A DNA stretch of 64,000 nucleotides, from NCBI RefSeq assembly GCF_002150685.1, contig NZ_MSSW01000001.1, forward strand, positions 124,001 to 188,000, given 5' to 3'. The notes under the pieces are model-generated. The model did no database searches. It worked only from the letters and a program-made list of their open reading frames with translations, and was not told the DNA's origin. Positions within the stretch are counted from its first letter, which is position 1; each line of letters begins with the position of its first letter. Made by a program: the position numbers and the translations under genes. Below, one piece after another: positions 9,011-17,839 of the stretch. The stretch is from Algoriphagus antarcticus. Lineage in GTDB: Bacteria; Bacteroidota; Bacteroidia; Cytophagales; Cyclobacteriaceae.

Positions 9011-9625
9011 AATTATCCTTTTCAGCCTGAAATGCCTATTTTGGAGAGGCTTTATTCTTTGCCACGAAGAGAGAGAAGTCTCAAAGAACCTACTAGACCT
9101 ATGCGGTTCCTATTTTAGCATAAGTTTAAAAAAGCGTCAATGTTCAATTTGCAAATTCTATGTTCAAGAGATCAAGTGACTACGGAATGTGAAAGCGATC
9201 GTGGATTCAATTAAGCTACCGACCAGTTCTCCCGATGCGACCAGCCATATCAGATCCTAATATGCGTGCGATATGTTATGAGGAAATTCAACGCTCAAGT
9301 TCTAAAATTAACCAGCTGCGTCCTTTGCCTCTTCTTTCAAATGTTAGCGGTTAAAAAGATATGAAAGACGCAATTTTAGAAAAGGGATTTTATGAGCATT
9401 TAACTGAATATTATTTTAATCTTATCCATAGCAGGTTATTTTGCAGTATAATTAAAACCAAATCTGTATGTACGCTTTTCTGCCAGTAAGCGAATTCTCT
9501 TGGGTCAATGGGGGTTGGAGGACCGATGACTGAAGTAAACCAGAATTCAAGGTGTCTTTGAATTTTTGATCCTATAAATTTTCTACTGGCAAGATTCCGT
9601 ATAATCACAAAACCAAATATCAGCT
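9011..9625. other. Long gene-free stretch
   Basis: About 610 bp with no convincing gene on either strand, no tRNA-like fold and no strong hairpin. Open frames here are short and lack family-like sequence. It holds the promoter region of the M20 gene at its left edge and that of the TonB-like gene at its right edge. Confidence 0.5.
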
Positions 9626-10264
9626 ATGCTTAGAAGTATCTTTTTGTTCTTTTCATTTTTTGTCACTTTCATTTCTTTTGCGCAAACACCATTTAATCCA
9701 GAGACGGAATCTGATTTTGTAAAAGCAACTTATTCTAAAGGCAATTTGATAAGCATCTTGGGACAGGATTTAATTTATCCTGAAAATGCTGCTGCTAATG
9801 GTACACAAGGTGATGTAATATTTATGCTCAAGATCGATGAGTCAGGCAAATTGACCTCGATAGAAGCAAAAGAGAGGGTTTCGGATGATCTCGCTAAGCA
9901 AGCTAGGGAAACCATAGAAAAATTGACAGGTGCTTGGAATCCAAGTAAAGTTCACGGCAAGCCAGTTGACCGGGAGTATTTACTTGTCTTCAGTTACAAG
10001 ATTTTTTATAACGCATTGCCTTTGGATTATCACGCGATGGCCAAAAAATTTGAAGACAAGGGGAAGCTAGAGAAAGCAGTGAGAACTTACGATGACGCAA
10101 TTAAGAACTACCCTTTCGAGCCTGTTTACTTTACCATGAGAGCAAAATTCAAAAAAGAATTAGGCGATGAAGACGGCGCAAAAGCGGATGAACTGATGGC
10201 TGAAAAAATGAACATGGAAGTATTGGCAATAGTGGAAATTGCTCAGTCGCAAAGTGTTCGATAA
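9626..10264 (+). CDS. TonB-C-terminal-domain-like periplasmic protein
   Basis: 212 aa with a signal peptide (MLRSIFLFFSFFVTFISFAQ). Residues ~40-125 resemble a TonB C-terminal domain (IYPENAAANGTQGDVIFMLK, IDESGKLTSIEA). A TPR-like helix pair follows (MAKKFEDKGKLEKAVRTYDD, YFTMRAKFKKELGDEDGA). It lacks the N-terminal anchor and proline-rich linker of a true TonB, so energy transduction is unlikely. A paralogue of the same layout lies at 15528-16136 on the other strand. Function unknown. Confidence 0.7.
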   Translation: MLRSIFLFFSFFVTFISFAQTPFNPETESDFVKATYSKGNLISILGQDLIYPENAAANGTQGDVIFMLKIDESGKLTSIEAKERVSDDLAKQARETIEKLTGAWNPSKVHGKPVDREYLLVFSYKIFYNALPLDYHAMAKKFEDKGKLEKAVRTYDDAIKNYPFEPVYFTMRAKFKKELGDEDGAKADELMAEKMNMEVLAIVEIAQSQSVR

Positions 10265-10272
10265 TTTAAAAT

Positions 10273-10312
10273 ATTACAGACCGACTTTATTCGCCAGTCT
10301 GTAATCTCATTT
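10273..10312 (+). terminator. Terminator of the TonB-like gene
   Basis: Inverted repeat ATTACAGAC / GTCTGTAAT (10273-10281 and 10297-10305), 15-nt loop, then CTCA and a run of T. It lies between the convergent TonB-like gene and ohr. Confidence 0.75.
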
Positions 10313-10314
10313 TT

Positions 10315-10737
10315 TTAAGAAACTGACTTCACATTTACCTCTATATTTCCACGGGTAGCCTTAGAGTAAGGACAAACTTCGTGCGCTGCATCTACGAGTT
10401 TTTGAGCTTCTTCTAATGAAGCAGCATGAGGTATTTTCACAAAAATATCCACTGCTAGTCCGAAGCTGCCTGGACCATAATTACCCAGATGAACTTTAGC
10501 GGTGATCTCGGAATCCCGTAAGCTCGTCTTGCCAGCCACAGCACCGAGGGCGCCTCCGAAACAAGCAGCATAGCCTGCCGCAAAAAATTGTTCAGGGTTA
10601 GTTTTCCCTCCTTCTCCTCCTATTTCTTTTGGCATGGCTACTTCAAAATCTAACAGTCCATCATCAGTTTTCACATGGCCTTTTCTTCCCCCAGTATTTA
10701 TCGCCACCGCGGTATAATCAATATTCAGCTTTTCCAT
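10315..10737 (-). CDS. ohr: Organic hydroperoxide resistance protein Ohr
   Basis: 140 aa, the full family length. The two peroxidatic/resolving cysteines are present: C59 in GYAACFGGAL and C122 in AHEVCPYSKATRGN. The N-terminal TGGRKGHV region supplies the conserved Arg, and NPEQFFAAGYAACF is diagnostic for Ohr rather than OsmC. The enzyme reduces organic hydroperoxides in the cytoplasm, using lipoylated partners as reductant. The broken regulator gene ohrR ends two bases upstream of its start, so the two formed one operon. Confidence 0.93.
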   Translation of the reverse strand: MEKLNIDYTAVAINTGGRKGHVKTDDGLLDFEVAMPKEIGGEGGKTNPEQFFAAGYAACFGGALGAVAGKTSLRDSEITAKVHLGNYGPGSFGLAVDIFVKIPHAASLEEAQKLVDAAHEVCPYSKATRGNIEVNVKSVS

Positions 10738-10738
10738 T

Positions 10739-11197
10739 TTAGTTAGAGTTTTTAAGTTTTTCGATACTTTCTAACATGTTTAGAAGTGAATAGTTTATTT
10801 CAGGCAAGTTTAATCCTGTGGCGTGAATCATTTCTCGTTCAAAGGCTTCAATGCTTCTAAGACTTTTGATTGAAGTGATTTACCAGGATATGTTAATTCC
10901 ACGTGGACAGTTCTTTCGTCAGCTTCTCCTATTTGTCTTTCACATCATTCATTGCCTCCAATTTTTCAATAAGGGAATCAATGTACCTGAGTCTAAAATA
11001 AGTCTCTTCCCTATTTCAGTCACTTTTAGCCCATCTTCTTCCCACAGAACTGAGAGAGCAAGGAATTGTGGGTAAGTCAAATTAAGCTTATCTAAAAAGG
11101 TAGGAATGAGCTGAAAAAGCAATCTGGAGCTGGAATAAAGTGAGAGTGAAAGCTGATGAATTGGCAACATAAGGGGGTGAATAAAGACTCTATACAA
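10739..11197 (-). pseudogene. ohrR: Broken MarR-family regulator, OhrR type
   Basis: On the minus strand the frame from 11197 reads LSLSLYSSSRLLFQLIPTFL, LNLTYPQFLALSVLWEEDGL and DSGTLIPLLK, clear OhrR. It then shifts frame near 10970. The remaining pieces appear in other frames: KLEAMNDVKDK, then TVHVELTYPGKSLQSKVLEA, then FEREMIHATGLNLPEINYSL and LNMLESIEKLKNSN with its stop at 10739-10741. At least two frameshifts plus a stop are needed. The family's sensing Cys (QLCFxLY) is Ser here (QLSLSLY). The gene is therefore non-functional and ohr has probably lost peroxide-dependent control. Confidence 0.88.
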
Positions 11198-11232
11198 TTA
11201 GCTGTATGATCTAAAAATGCTAGCGTCTCATT

Positions 11233-12450
11233 TTAAAAATATCTACCAATCATTGGGTGATCAACGATTTCTCTTTTCAACTCATACGCATCAATGGTAC
11301 CAGGTACACGGTAAGCTATTTTTCCTCCTGGTTCTATCAGTAGTGTAATAGGTAGGCTTCCATCCCATTCCTTTCCGACTACGTCTATCACTTTGTACTT
11401 GTCATCAATGTCCATAATATAATTGGGAACTGCGGAGGCTTTGCCCTTAAGGTATTTAAGCGCTTTGTCTGATTGCTCTGGGCTATCCATGCTTACAGAG
11501 ACAAACTGAAAATCTCGCTCCCCGTACATGCGTTGCATTGTGACAAATTCTGGATACTCAATAATGCATGGCCCACACCAAGTGGCCCAGAAATTAACCA
11601 AGAGCAATTCGTCTGTGTCGTTCTTTAAAAGATCGGCCAAACCATCTAGTGATAGTTTTTCGATTGTCACCTCTTTTTCTTTCCAGGCTCTATTTGTTTT
11701 GATAGTGTATTCATTCTTCCAAGCCCACTTCATCGAGCATCCGAAAGCTGGGGTTTGTGCTTCTGCTACTGGAAGACTTTTGCCTTCCAAAGTCATTTCA
11801 ATCGCTTTTCGCAAATCTTCCGCATTGGCAGTTCCAGGTTTTTCGGAGGCATCTATTCTTCCAGAGTAGCTTAGTTTTCTTTCTTTGTCAAAAACAAAAA
11901 CATGTGGCGTGGCAGTGGGACCATAAGCCAATGAGAATTCATGCGTATCTCCGTCATAGAGGTAAGGGAAATTGTAGGACTTGTCCCTAGCCCGAACTTT
12001 CATTTCTTCAAACGTGTCACTAAGATCAGTATAGCCGAGCTCCTCTGGAAGAATACCGATAGGACTATTACTGGAGATAGCTACAAATGCTACTTTTTTT
12101 CCTTTGTAGTCATCCACGACGTCAATGAATCTATCCTCATACGCTTGTGCGGTGGGACAGTGATTGCAGGTGAAGTTGATGACAAGTACGTCCGCATCCG
12201 AGTAGTCCTCCAGCTCGTGAAATTCATCATCAATGCCAGGCAGATTGAAGGGAGGAGCAGGATCCCCAATTTCTAATTTCCCTACTGCTTTTGCCTCCAC
12301 TACAATTGGATTTGCAACAAATACTGCATCTGGGGATGCTTCTTCAGTGGTTTCCGCATTTTCCTTGGGAGTACTTGTACACTGAGTAAGCAAGAAAGCT
12401 GCACCCAAGAGAGCCTCGAATAAAAAGACAAATTTCAATTTAGAGTTCAT
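11233..12450 (-). CDS. Lipoprotein with two thioredoxin/redoxin domains
   Basis: 405 aa. The signal peptide ends in a lipobox (FLLTQC), so it is a lipid-anchored envelope protein. Domain 1 (~50-220) is an AhpC/TSA-like redoxin with CNHC (VINFTCNHCPTAQAYED). Domain 2 (~270-400) is a TlpA/ResA-like thioredoxin with CGPC (FWATWCGPCIIEYPEF) and a cis-Pro loop (GSLPITLLIEPGG). The tandem could relay electrons or act as a periplasmic thiol oxidoreductase or peroxidase; the substrate is unknown. The next gene upstream on the same strand, Gfo/Idh, starts a separate unit. Confidence 0.8.
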   Translation of the reverse strand: MNSKLKFVFLFEALLGAAFLLTQCTSTPKENAETTEEASPDAVFVANPIVVEAKAVGKLEIGDPAPPFNLPGIDDEFHELEDYSDADVLVINFTCNHCPTAQAYEDRFIDVVDDYKGKKVAFVAISSNSPIGILPEELGYTDLSDTFEEMKVRARDKSYNFPYLYDGDTHEFSLAYGPTATPHVFVFDKERKLSYSGRIDASEKPGTANAEDLRKAIEMTLEGKSLPVAEAQTPAFGCSMKWAWKNEYTIKTNRAWKEKEVTIEKLSLDGLADLLKNDTDELLLVNFWATWCGPCIIEYPEFVTMQRMYGERDFQFVSVSMDSPEQSDKALKYLKGKASAVPNYIMDIDDKYKVIDVVGKEWDGSLPITLLIEPGGKIAYRVPGTIDAYELKREIVDHPMIGRYF

Positions 12451-12483
12451 AGGTTTTCTGGGTTACGGGTAGTGTCAGGTAAT

Positions 12484-13788
12484 CTAGGTTTTCAATGTAT
12501 AGCCATTTTGGTATGCATAATGAAGCTTAGAATTGGCTTCCCAGTCATTCTCAAATACTTGAGCTATAGGATCCCATTTCAATGGCCTTCCCACTTCATG
12601 AGCGATGTTTCCAATTGTGCAAATTGAGCAAGTACTATGGCCGATTTCAACAGGGACAATCGGATCTTTTCGTTTTACAACAGAATCAATAAAATCCACA
12701 TGATGCGCTCCAAATGCAAGTTCTTCATTTGAGAATTTTCGCTCGCAAGCTTGCACGTCCGTGTCATATTGGCCTCTGGAGACTTTTATCCAGCCTTTTT
12801 CCCCGATGAATTTCACCCCTTGCCTTCCTTCATCAAAAGGAGTAATAATCATTTCTATACCATTGGCATATTTATAAGTCAATGGCGTAGAGTCAGTTCC
12901 TGGAATTACTTCCACTGGACCATTTCTATCCATCCCAAGTCCCCATTGGGCGATATCAATCATGTGCGCTCCCCAGTCAGTCATCAGCCCGCCGCCAGTT
13001 TCTTTGTACCATCTCCATGCGCCCCAAACTTTCTCATCTTGCTCAGGATTCAGGCTAATCGGCGGATCCAACTCCTCGTTGTAATGGATCTCCGGCAGGG
13101 ATCCCACCCAAGTCTCCCAGTCCAATCCAGCCGGAACTTCCTGAGATGGTAAATCATAAGGCTTGGGATGAGGAGGAGTTCCTACATTTACTAACACTTG
13201 TTTAATCTCTCCCAGCATTCCTTTTTGAACCATACGTGCAGCATGCTGGAAGTTTGCACCAGAACGCTGCATACTTCCTACGGCCAGCACTGTGCCATTC
13301 GAGCGAACTGCTCTGACTAATTCTTGCCCCTCATGGATGGTGAACGTCAGGGGTTTTTCCAGATAAATGTCCTTCCCAGCATGGCAAGCATCGATAGCCA
13401 TCATTGCATGCCAGTGATCCGGAGTAGCTATCACTACTGCATCCACTTCAGGATTAGCCAATAACTGCTTATAGTCAGCATAAACTTTTAGAGCTGGCGC
13501 CTCTCTTTTTTCATCGGTATAGTGCTTGGCTACTCGCTCTTTAAATCTATCCAATTTGATTTCATAGACATCTGCTCCAGCTACTACATCTACGATTGGG
13601 TTTTTCATCATGGTGCTAAGCAAGCCCATCGCCTGCCGTCCAACTCCGATGAAACCAAGGCGAATTTTGGAGGTATCTGCTACAATGGCATTTTTGCCAA
13701 AGCTTAAGCTAGGAATAGCGCCAAGGCCAACTGTGGTAAGAATGGAAGCGCTTAGAAACTTCCTTCGGGAAAAATATGATTTGCTCAT
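12484..13788 (-). CDS. Tat-exported Gfo/Idh/MocA-family oxidoreductase
   Basis: 434 aa. A twin-arginine signal (SRRKFLSASILTTVGLG) precedes an NAD(P)-binding Rossmann fold (LGFIGVGRQAMG near residue 45). The family's conserved EKPLTFT follows, and then the C-terminal substrate domain (WETWVGSLPEIHY, WRWYKETGGGLMTDWGAHMI with the conserved His). The Bacteroidota homologues are sugar-type dehydrogenases, glycosidases or hydrolases; the substrate cannot be given. Export with a bound cofactor explains the Tat signal. It is followed on the same strand by the redoxin lipoprotein after a 33-bp gap. Confidence 0.85.
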   Translation of the reverse strand: MSKSYFSRRKFLSASILTTVGLGAIPSLSFGKNAIVADTSKIRLGFIGVGRQAMGLLSTMMKNPIVDVVAGADVYEIKLDRFKERVAKHYTDEKREAPALKVYADYKQLLANPEVDAVVIATPDHWHAMMAIDACHAGKDIYLEKPLTFTIHEGQELVRAVRSNGTVLAVGSMQRSGANFQHAARMVQKGMLGEIKQVLVNVGTPPHPKPYDLPSQEVPAGLDWETWVGSLPEIHYNEELDPPISLNPEQDEKVWGAWRWYKETGGGLMTDWGAHMIDIAQWGLGMDRNGPVEVIPGTDSTPLTYKYANGIEMIITPFDEGRQGVKFIGEKGWIKVSRGQYDTDVQACERKFSNEELAFGAHHVDFIDSVVKRKDPIVPVEIGHSTCSICTIGNIAHEVGRPLKWDPIAQVFENDWEANSKLHYAYQNGYTLKT

Positions 13789-13965
13789 GAGATAAGGTAT
13801 TGAGGTAATTAAAGGGTTATATTATTTTGGTGAAATAAAGTACTGATTTTTTGATGCTTGGAAAAATATACTCAAATCTATTTGACTGAAGGTATATTCA
13901 CTCGAAGATTGGCGAGGGAAACTCTTTTTTAAAATTTATACTTTTAGATCAGAGAATCCTATTTT

Positions 13966-14898
13966 ATGACAATCCAACAACTCGAATATCTTATTGCCGT
14001 CGATAAACACAGACATTTCGGTCATGCAGCAGAAAGCTGTTTTGTTACCCAGCCCACACTTAGTGCTCAGCTCAGCAAGTTGGAGCGAGACTTGGGTGTG
14101 ATTCTTTTTGATCGAAGTAAAATGCCTGTGATTCCTACTGAAATGGGTGTGCAAATAATCGAGCAGGCCAAAAAGGTGGTTTCAGAAAGCAAGGGGATTT
14201 TTGAATTGATAGCACATCTCAAAGGAGATATTTCTGGAGTGATCAAATTGGGAATCATTCCTACGCTGGCTCCTTATTTACTTCATCTTTTTATCCGAAA
14301 ATTCCTGGAGAATTATCCTCACGTAAAGCTGCAAGTACAGGAAATGGTGACTGAAGAAGTAGTGAAAAAGCTGAAAAATGATGAGTTGGATTTGGGCATA
14401 GTCGTGACCCCTTTGCTCGAACCAGGTATCCTGGAGAAGCCAATGTTTTATGAGAAGTTTTATGCCTATCTATCGAAAGACCATCCTTTGCTCAAAGAAG
14501 ATGTTTTCCATCCTGAGAAAGTGCCCAAGGAGGACTTCTGGGTACTTCAGCAAGGTCATTGTTTCCGAGATCAAGTAATCAATCTATGCGATCAAAGTTT
14601 AAGCGGTCCGAAGAATTTTCATTACGAAAGTGGCTCCCTGGAAGGTCTGAAAAATATGGTAAATCGATACAAAGGCGTAACTCTTTTGCCTGAACTGGCA
14701 ACATTGGAGCTGTCAGATGAAGAAAAACGCAGGTTAAGACCATTCGGTGGCGTTGCTCCTACACGGGAAGTAAGCATCATTTTAAACCGTAGTTTCCTAA
14801 AACAAAAACTCGTGGAACTCTTATTCAAGGAAATCACAGATTCCATCCCTCAGGAAATGACCTCCAAGGCTCATGGAAAAGTGGTGCGATTTAAATAA
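13966..14898 (+). CDS. oxyR: OxyR, peroxide-sensing LysR-type regulator
   Basis: 310 aa. The N-terminal LysR helix-turn-helix (MTIQQLEYLIAVDKHRHFGH, then CFVTQPTLSAQLSKLERDLG) precedes the periplasmic-binding-protein-like sensor domain. The two redox cysteines of OxyR fall exactly at C199 and C208 (GHCFRDQ, NLCDQ), matching the E. coli numbering and spacing. The oxidised disulfide form activates peroxide-defence genes. It lies divergent from the Gfo/Idh gene and close to ohr and the redoxin gene. Confidence 0.92.
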   Translation: MTIQQLEYLIAVDKHRHFGHAAESCFVTQPTLSAQLSKLERDLGVILFDRSKMPVIPTEMGVQIIEQAKKVVSESKGIFELIAHLKGDISGVIKLGIIPTLAPYLLHLFIRKFLENYPHVKLQVQEMVTEEVVKKLKNDELDLGIVVTPLLEPGILEKPMFYEKFYAYLSKDHPLLKEDVFHPEKVPKEDFWVLQQGHCFRDQVINLCDQSLSGPKNFHYESGSLEGLKNMVNRYKGVTLLPELATLELSDEEKRRLRPFGGVAPTREVSIILNRSFLKQKLVELLFKEITDSIPQEMTSKAHGKVVRFK

Positions 14899-14900
14899 GA

Positions 14901-15365
14901 TTATTGCTTGGTAAGAATGTAATGATCTGCCAGATCTCCTGTGATCATATTTCCACTCATATCGAGTTGCCAAATGCGATTTTCACCTACTTTATAGTGT
15001 GTCGGGCCTTGAGGTACTTTTCCTAATGTGATAATAGAGCCGGCTTCATCCCAAGTAAACGATCCAGTATTTTCTTGCTCCAAAGCATCGTTTCTACCCA
15101 AATAATTGGTGACTAATATATAGGTGCGGTTAATGTTGAGCGTCAGCCTGATTTCAATTCCTTCACAATTCGCGCAAGGTACAGTGCCTTTGTAGGTTCC
15201 GTTCCAATCCAGGGAGGTAGCTGAATTATCTGCTTTATAGAGTCTTTTTTCCTCTATAGTGATTTCTTTTTGAGTCTCACCTTTTTCTTGTTCTTGTGAA
15301 TTGGAGCAGGAAGTAGCAAGTGCTAGAGAAGCAAAAAGACCGAATGCGATCAGGTTTTTGTTCAT
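14901..15365 (-). CDS. NlpE-like lipoprotein (copper resistance / envelope stress type)
   Basis: 154 aa. Lipobox LALATSC, then an acidic linker, then an NlpE N-terminal-type small beta-barrel. The conserved CxxC appears in YKGTVPCANCEGIEIRL, followed by the family's GTYKG, GSFTWDEAGSIITLG and KVGENRIWQLDMSGN. In E. coli NlpE signals surface contact and copper stress to Cpx. The Cpx system is not seen here, so a local role as an outer-membrane lipoprotein of unknown function is safer. It ends two bases from the convergent oxyR stop. Confidence 0.8.
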   Translation of the reverse strand: MNKNLIAFGLFASLALATSCSNSQEQEKGETQKEITIEEKRLYKADNSATSLDWNGTYKGTVPCANCEGIEIRLTLNINRTYILVTNYLGRNDALEQENTGSFTWDEAGSIITLGKVPQGPTHYKVGENRIWQLDMSGNMITGDLADHYILTKQ

Positions 15366-15476
15366 GTGTGATTAATTTCTGATTTCCCAAAAATCATCAA
15401 GAATCAGACCGATTGCGATACTTCATTTATTTTTTAGCTCTTTTAAAAAAATCAGAAACCATAATTCAATAGATAT

Positions 15477-15500
15477 AAAAAAAGAGAACCGAAGTTCTCT
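15477..15500 (-). terminator. Terminator of the second TonB-like gene
   Basis: On the minus strand AGAGAAC-TTCG-GTTCTCT is followed by a long run of T. A C(UUCG)G tetraloop closes the 7-bp stem, an exceptionally stable form. It begins 28 bases after the 15528 stop codon. Confidence 0.85.
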
Positions 15501-15527
15501 CTATGTTAATCTTGTAGTCTTATTCAC

Positions 15528-16136
15528 TCAAAGTGATTTAGGTCCCATCGCAGCATAACCCACTATAACTATTTCAGTCAACATTTTATCTTTTAGAAAT
15601 TTGGCTTTAACCAAATCCATTTCAGCAAGTAATTGCTTTCCTTTTGCTTCCAGAATCTCTGCTCTATAACTGTATAGTTGTGGAGAAAATGGGCTTTCTT
15701 CCAATGCTTTATCTACAGTTTCTAACGGAGTAATTGGGTTCGAATTCACACCTGTAGATGTAAAAGGATTTGGAGGGAATTGTTTGCCCTTGGATAATTT
15801 GAAATCAAAGCTCATGAGATATTCCTGATTGTATGTTTTGTCTTCTAAAAATGAAGGATTCCAATTTTCCTTCAGTATGCTCAAAGTTCTATCTATTTCA
15901 TCTTCAAAGCCCGAATCTCCGGAAAGAAACTCATAATCAGCCATGTATCCTTTTTGATCAATTTTTATCGAAATAACTACCATACCTTGAGTGTCTGATT
16001 GTCGCAATTCAGCAGGGTATTTTAAGTTTTTGGAAAGTAACATATTCATCTCCTGCCTAGCGCCAGAGGTCTGAGCAAAAGCACCGCTGATGCTGAAAAC
16101 AAAAATAAGTACGAGTAACGACGATAACTTTTTCAT
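15528..16136 (-). CDS. TonB-C-terminal-domain-like periplasmic protein (paralogue)
   Basis: 202 aa with a signal peptide (MKKLSSLLVLIFVFSISGAF). A TonB-like domain (KYPAELRQSDTQGMVVISIK, IDQKGYMADYEFL) precedes a TPR-like end (DKALEESPFSPQLYSYRAEI, EAKGKQLLAEMDLVKAKFL). It has the same order and size as the gene at 9626-10264, so the two are paralogues. No membrane anchor other than the signal. Function unknown; a role in periplasmic scaffolding is speculation. Confidence 0.7.
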   Translation of the reverse strand: MKKLSSLLVLIFVFSISGAFAQTSGARQEMNMLLSKNLKYPAELRQSDTQGMVVISIKIDQKGYMADYEFLSGDSGFEDEIDRTLSILKENWNPSFLEDKTYNQEYLMSFDFKLSKGKQFPPNPFTSTGVNSNPITPLETVDKALEESPFSPQLYSYRAEILEAKGKQLLAEMDLVKAKFLKDKMLTEIVIVGYAAMGPKSL

Positions 16137-16245
16137 AGAGCTTTTGGGTTAAAGGGTTAAAGAATTTAATCTACTGATTATGAACGAACTAAGCAAGGCG
16201 GAAGTTTCAAAAATTTAGTTTTCGCTTAGTTTCTTACAATTAAAA

Positions 16246-16614
16246 TCACTTAAAAACTCCAAAATGCCAGAGATTTCCAGCGGGATCATGAAGGAAGAAT
16301 TCATTTCCCCAGTCATTATGCCGAATGGAACTCAATTTCGTTCCAGGAAATTTATCGGGCAAGCCCAAGACTTTGATAGCTTCCCAATAGGATTCTAGAT
16401 TCTCTTCGATTTCCAAAAAGATCATTGAATTTTCGCACCAAGATTTCAAATAATAATCTTGTAAATAGAAGGCAATGTTTTCAGAAACTCTGACTACAGA
16501 CATTTTTTCTGCTACTGGATGTACTTCAAAGCCTAAGACTTCATAGAAGCGGATGCTTTCCGCATAATCTTTAGCACCTATAAAAGTTCTGATGGATTTA
16601 GCTGGATGTATCAT
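16246..16614 (-). CDS. VOC-superfamily protein (glyoxalase/bleomycin-resistance fold)
   Basis: 122 aa, one VOC unit: two beta-alpha-beta-beta-beta modules starting TFIGAKDYAESIRFYEVLGF and ending with EFFLHDPAGNLWHFGV, the usual glyoxalase signature. Substrate unknown. Its ATG overlaps the stop of the upstream DinB-like gene by four bases (ATGA), so the two are translationally coupled. Confidence 0.8.
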   Translation of the reverse strand: MIHPAKSIRTFIGAKDYAESIRFYEVLGFEVHPVAEKMSVVRVSENIAFYLQDYYLKSWCENSMIFLEIEENLESYWEAIKVLGLPDKFPGTKLSSIRHNDWGNEFFLHDPAGNLWHFGVFK

Positions 16615-17063
16615 ACACCGAATTGAGTAAGATGGTGATCAATATGCTTATAAAATAGATTATTCCATTCCTGAGTAGTCATCGTTCCAAATGAAAGTGA
16701 CTCTTTTCCATCAAAATAAGAAGGTCCGTATTCTTGGGTCTTTTTCAGGTATGCAATTAATTGTTTTTTTTCCTGTTCAAAATCTCGATTATCCGCTATG
16801 ATAAAGGCTGGTGCAGTCCTTGAGTTTTTTGGGTAAAGCTTTTCATTTACTACACCATTTTTGACGAAGGTTTTTAAAAGAAACCGCATCAAACCGTTAG
16901 GTTTTGCATGTTTGTCTGTGTAAGCCATTTCATAGGCGACTGCACAATGTGCCAGCATCTGATCCACTGACATTTTCCCCCAATTGGGAGTTGTTTTCTC
17001 AGTAAGGGAATTAACCCGATCGATTAATTCTTGAGTGACTTTTTGGTCAAAAATATTTTTCAT
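16611..17063 (-). CDS. DUF1569 / DinB-superfamily protein
   Basis: 150 aa from the ATG at 17063 (MKNIFDQKVTQELIDRV). The upstream extension to 17162 looks like leader sequence and is rejected. It is a four-helix-bundle DinB-like fold: KMSVDQMLAHCAVAYEMAYT, and a C-terminal WNNLFYKHIDHHLTQFGV with the His residues that bind metal in this superfamily. It is the first gene of a two-gene operon with the VOC protein. Substrate unknown; some relatives are thiol-dependent S-transferases. Confidence 0.75.
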   Translation of the reverse strand: MKNIFDQKVTQELIDRVNSLTEKTTPNWGKMSVDQMLAHCAVAYEMAYTDKHAKPNGLMRFLLKTFVKNGVVNEKLYPKNSRTAPAFIIADNRDFEQEKKQLIAYLKKTQEYGPSYFDGKESLSFGTMTTQEWNNLFYKHIDHHLTQFGV

Positions 17064-17205
17064 GGAATAGCATAAAAAGGATGAATAGGGAAGATAAGGA
17101 AATGAACGCAAAAATGAATTTTGGAAGGTTACTAATTTATTATGAGCCCCAAATGCATTCATATGATTGATTAAGACTTTTAATTCAAGTTCATTAAATA
17201 ATTTG

Positions 17206-17220
17206 GTTTATATTATAAAC
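17206..17220. promoter_or_regulatory. Palindromic operator, copy 1
   Basis: GTTTATATTATAAAC, perfect 7-bp arms around one central base, followed by CTATTTA. It starts 58 bp before the membrane-protein start codon. Copy 2 with the same arms and the same following CTATTTA is at 18131-18145. The winged-helix regulator encoded between them is the likely binder (inference). Confidence 0.75.
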
Positions 17221-17263
17221 CTATTTACATTTATCCCGATATGAAAATTAAAAACGTACAATT

Positions 17264-17839
17264 ATGGAAAAAGCACTAACAAGTAATGAGTCTCTAGCGA
17301 TCATCACTGATATGATAGCTAAAGCAAAAAAAGAAGCTGCAGGCGATGGGAGTTTCTATTTGCTACTTTGGGGATGGGTGATTTCGGTTTGTAATTTTGG
17401 GTTTTACGCACTTGAGAAAGCCAATTATGAGCACCCTTATTACATCTGGATCTTAGTATTGCCTGCTTCCTTCTTCAGTTTTTACTGGAGCTATAAAAAG
17501 AGAAGTAAAGCAAAGTTCAAAACTCATCTCGATCAGGTACTTAGTCAAATTTGGTTAGGGGTATTTATCGGAATCCTAATAATCCTTGGATTCATGCCTG
17601 TCCTGGGATTTAATCATAATCCGGTGATTTTGATATTGGCAGCTGTTGGGATGTATGCCACAGGGAGTTTGATTAGAGTTTCTATAGTAAAGTTTGGTGC
17701 TTTGGTTTTGGCAATTGCTGCAATCATAGCCTTTCTTCTCCCAGTGTCCGATCAATATTTAGTTGCAGGCATTGCCATGGTTTTGGGATATCTTGTGCCA
17801 GGTTATTATTTGAAAAACACCTACCGTGAGCGAATTTAA
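17264..17839 (+). CDS. Integral membrane protein paired with a winged-helix regulator
   Basis: 191 aa with a short polar N-terminus (helical, IITDMIAKAKKEAAGDGSFY) and about five transmembrane helices (FYLLLWGWVISVCNFGFYAL, YIWILVLPASFFSFYW, IWLGVFIGILIILGFMPVLG, VILILAAVGMYATGSLI, LVLAIAAIIAFLLPV). Proteins of this shape are often co-encoded with PadR or ArsR-like regulators in Bacteroidota. It overlaps the next gene by 14 bp, so they form one operon. Function unknown. Confidence 0.75.
   Translation: MEKALTSNESLAIITDMIAKAKKEAAGDGSFYLLLWGWVISVCNFGFYALEKANYEHPYYIWILVLPASFFSFYWSYKKRSKAKFKTHLDQVLSQIWLGVFIGILIILGFMPVLGFNHNPVILILAAVGMYATGSLIRVSIVKFGALVLAIAAIIAFLLPVSDQYLVAGIAMVLGYLVPGYYLKNTYRERI

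Noticed and set aside
9011..9625. Missed RNA gene in the long gap
   Set aside because: No cloverleaf or conserved RNA fold, and no strong terminator inside; nothing to support a gene.
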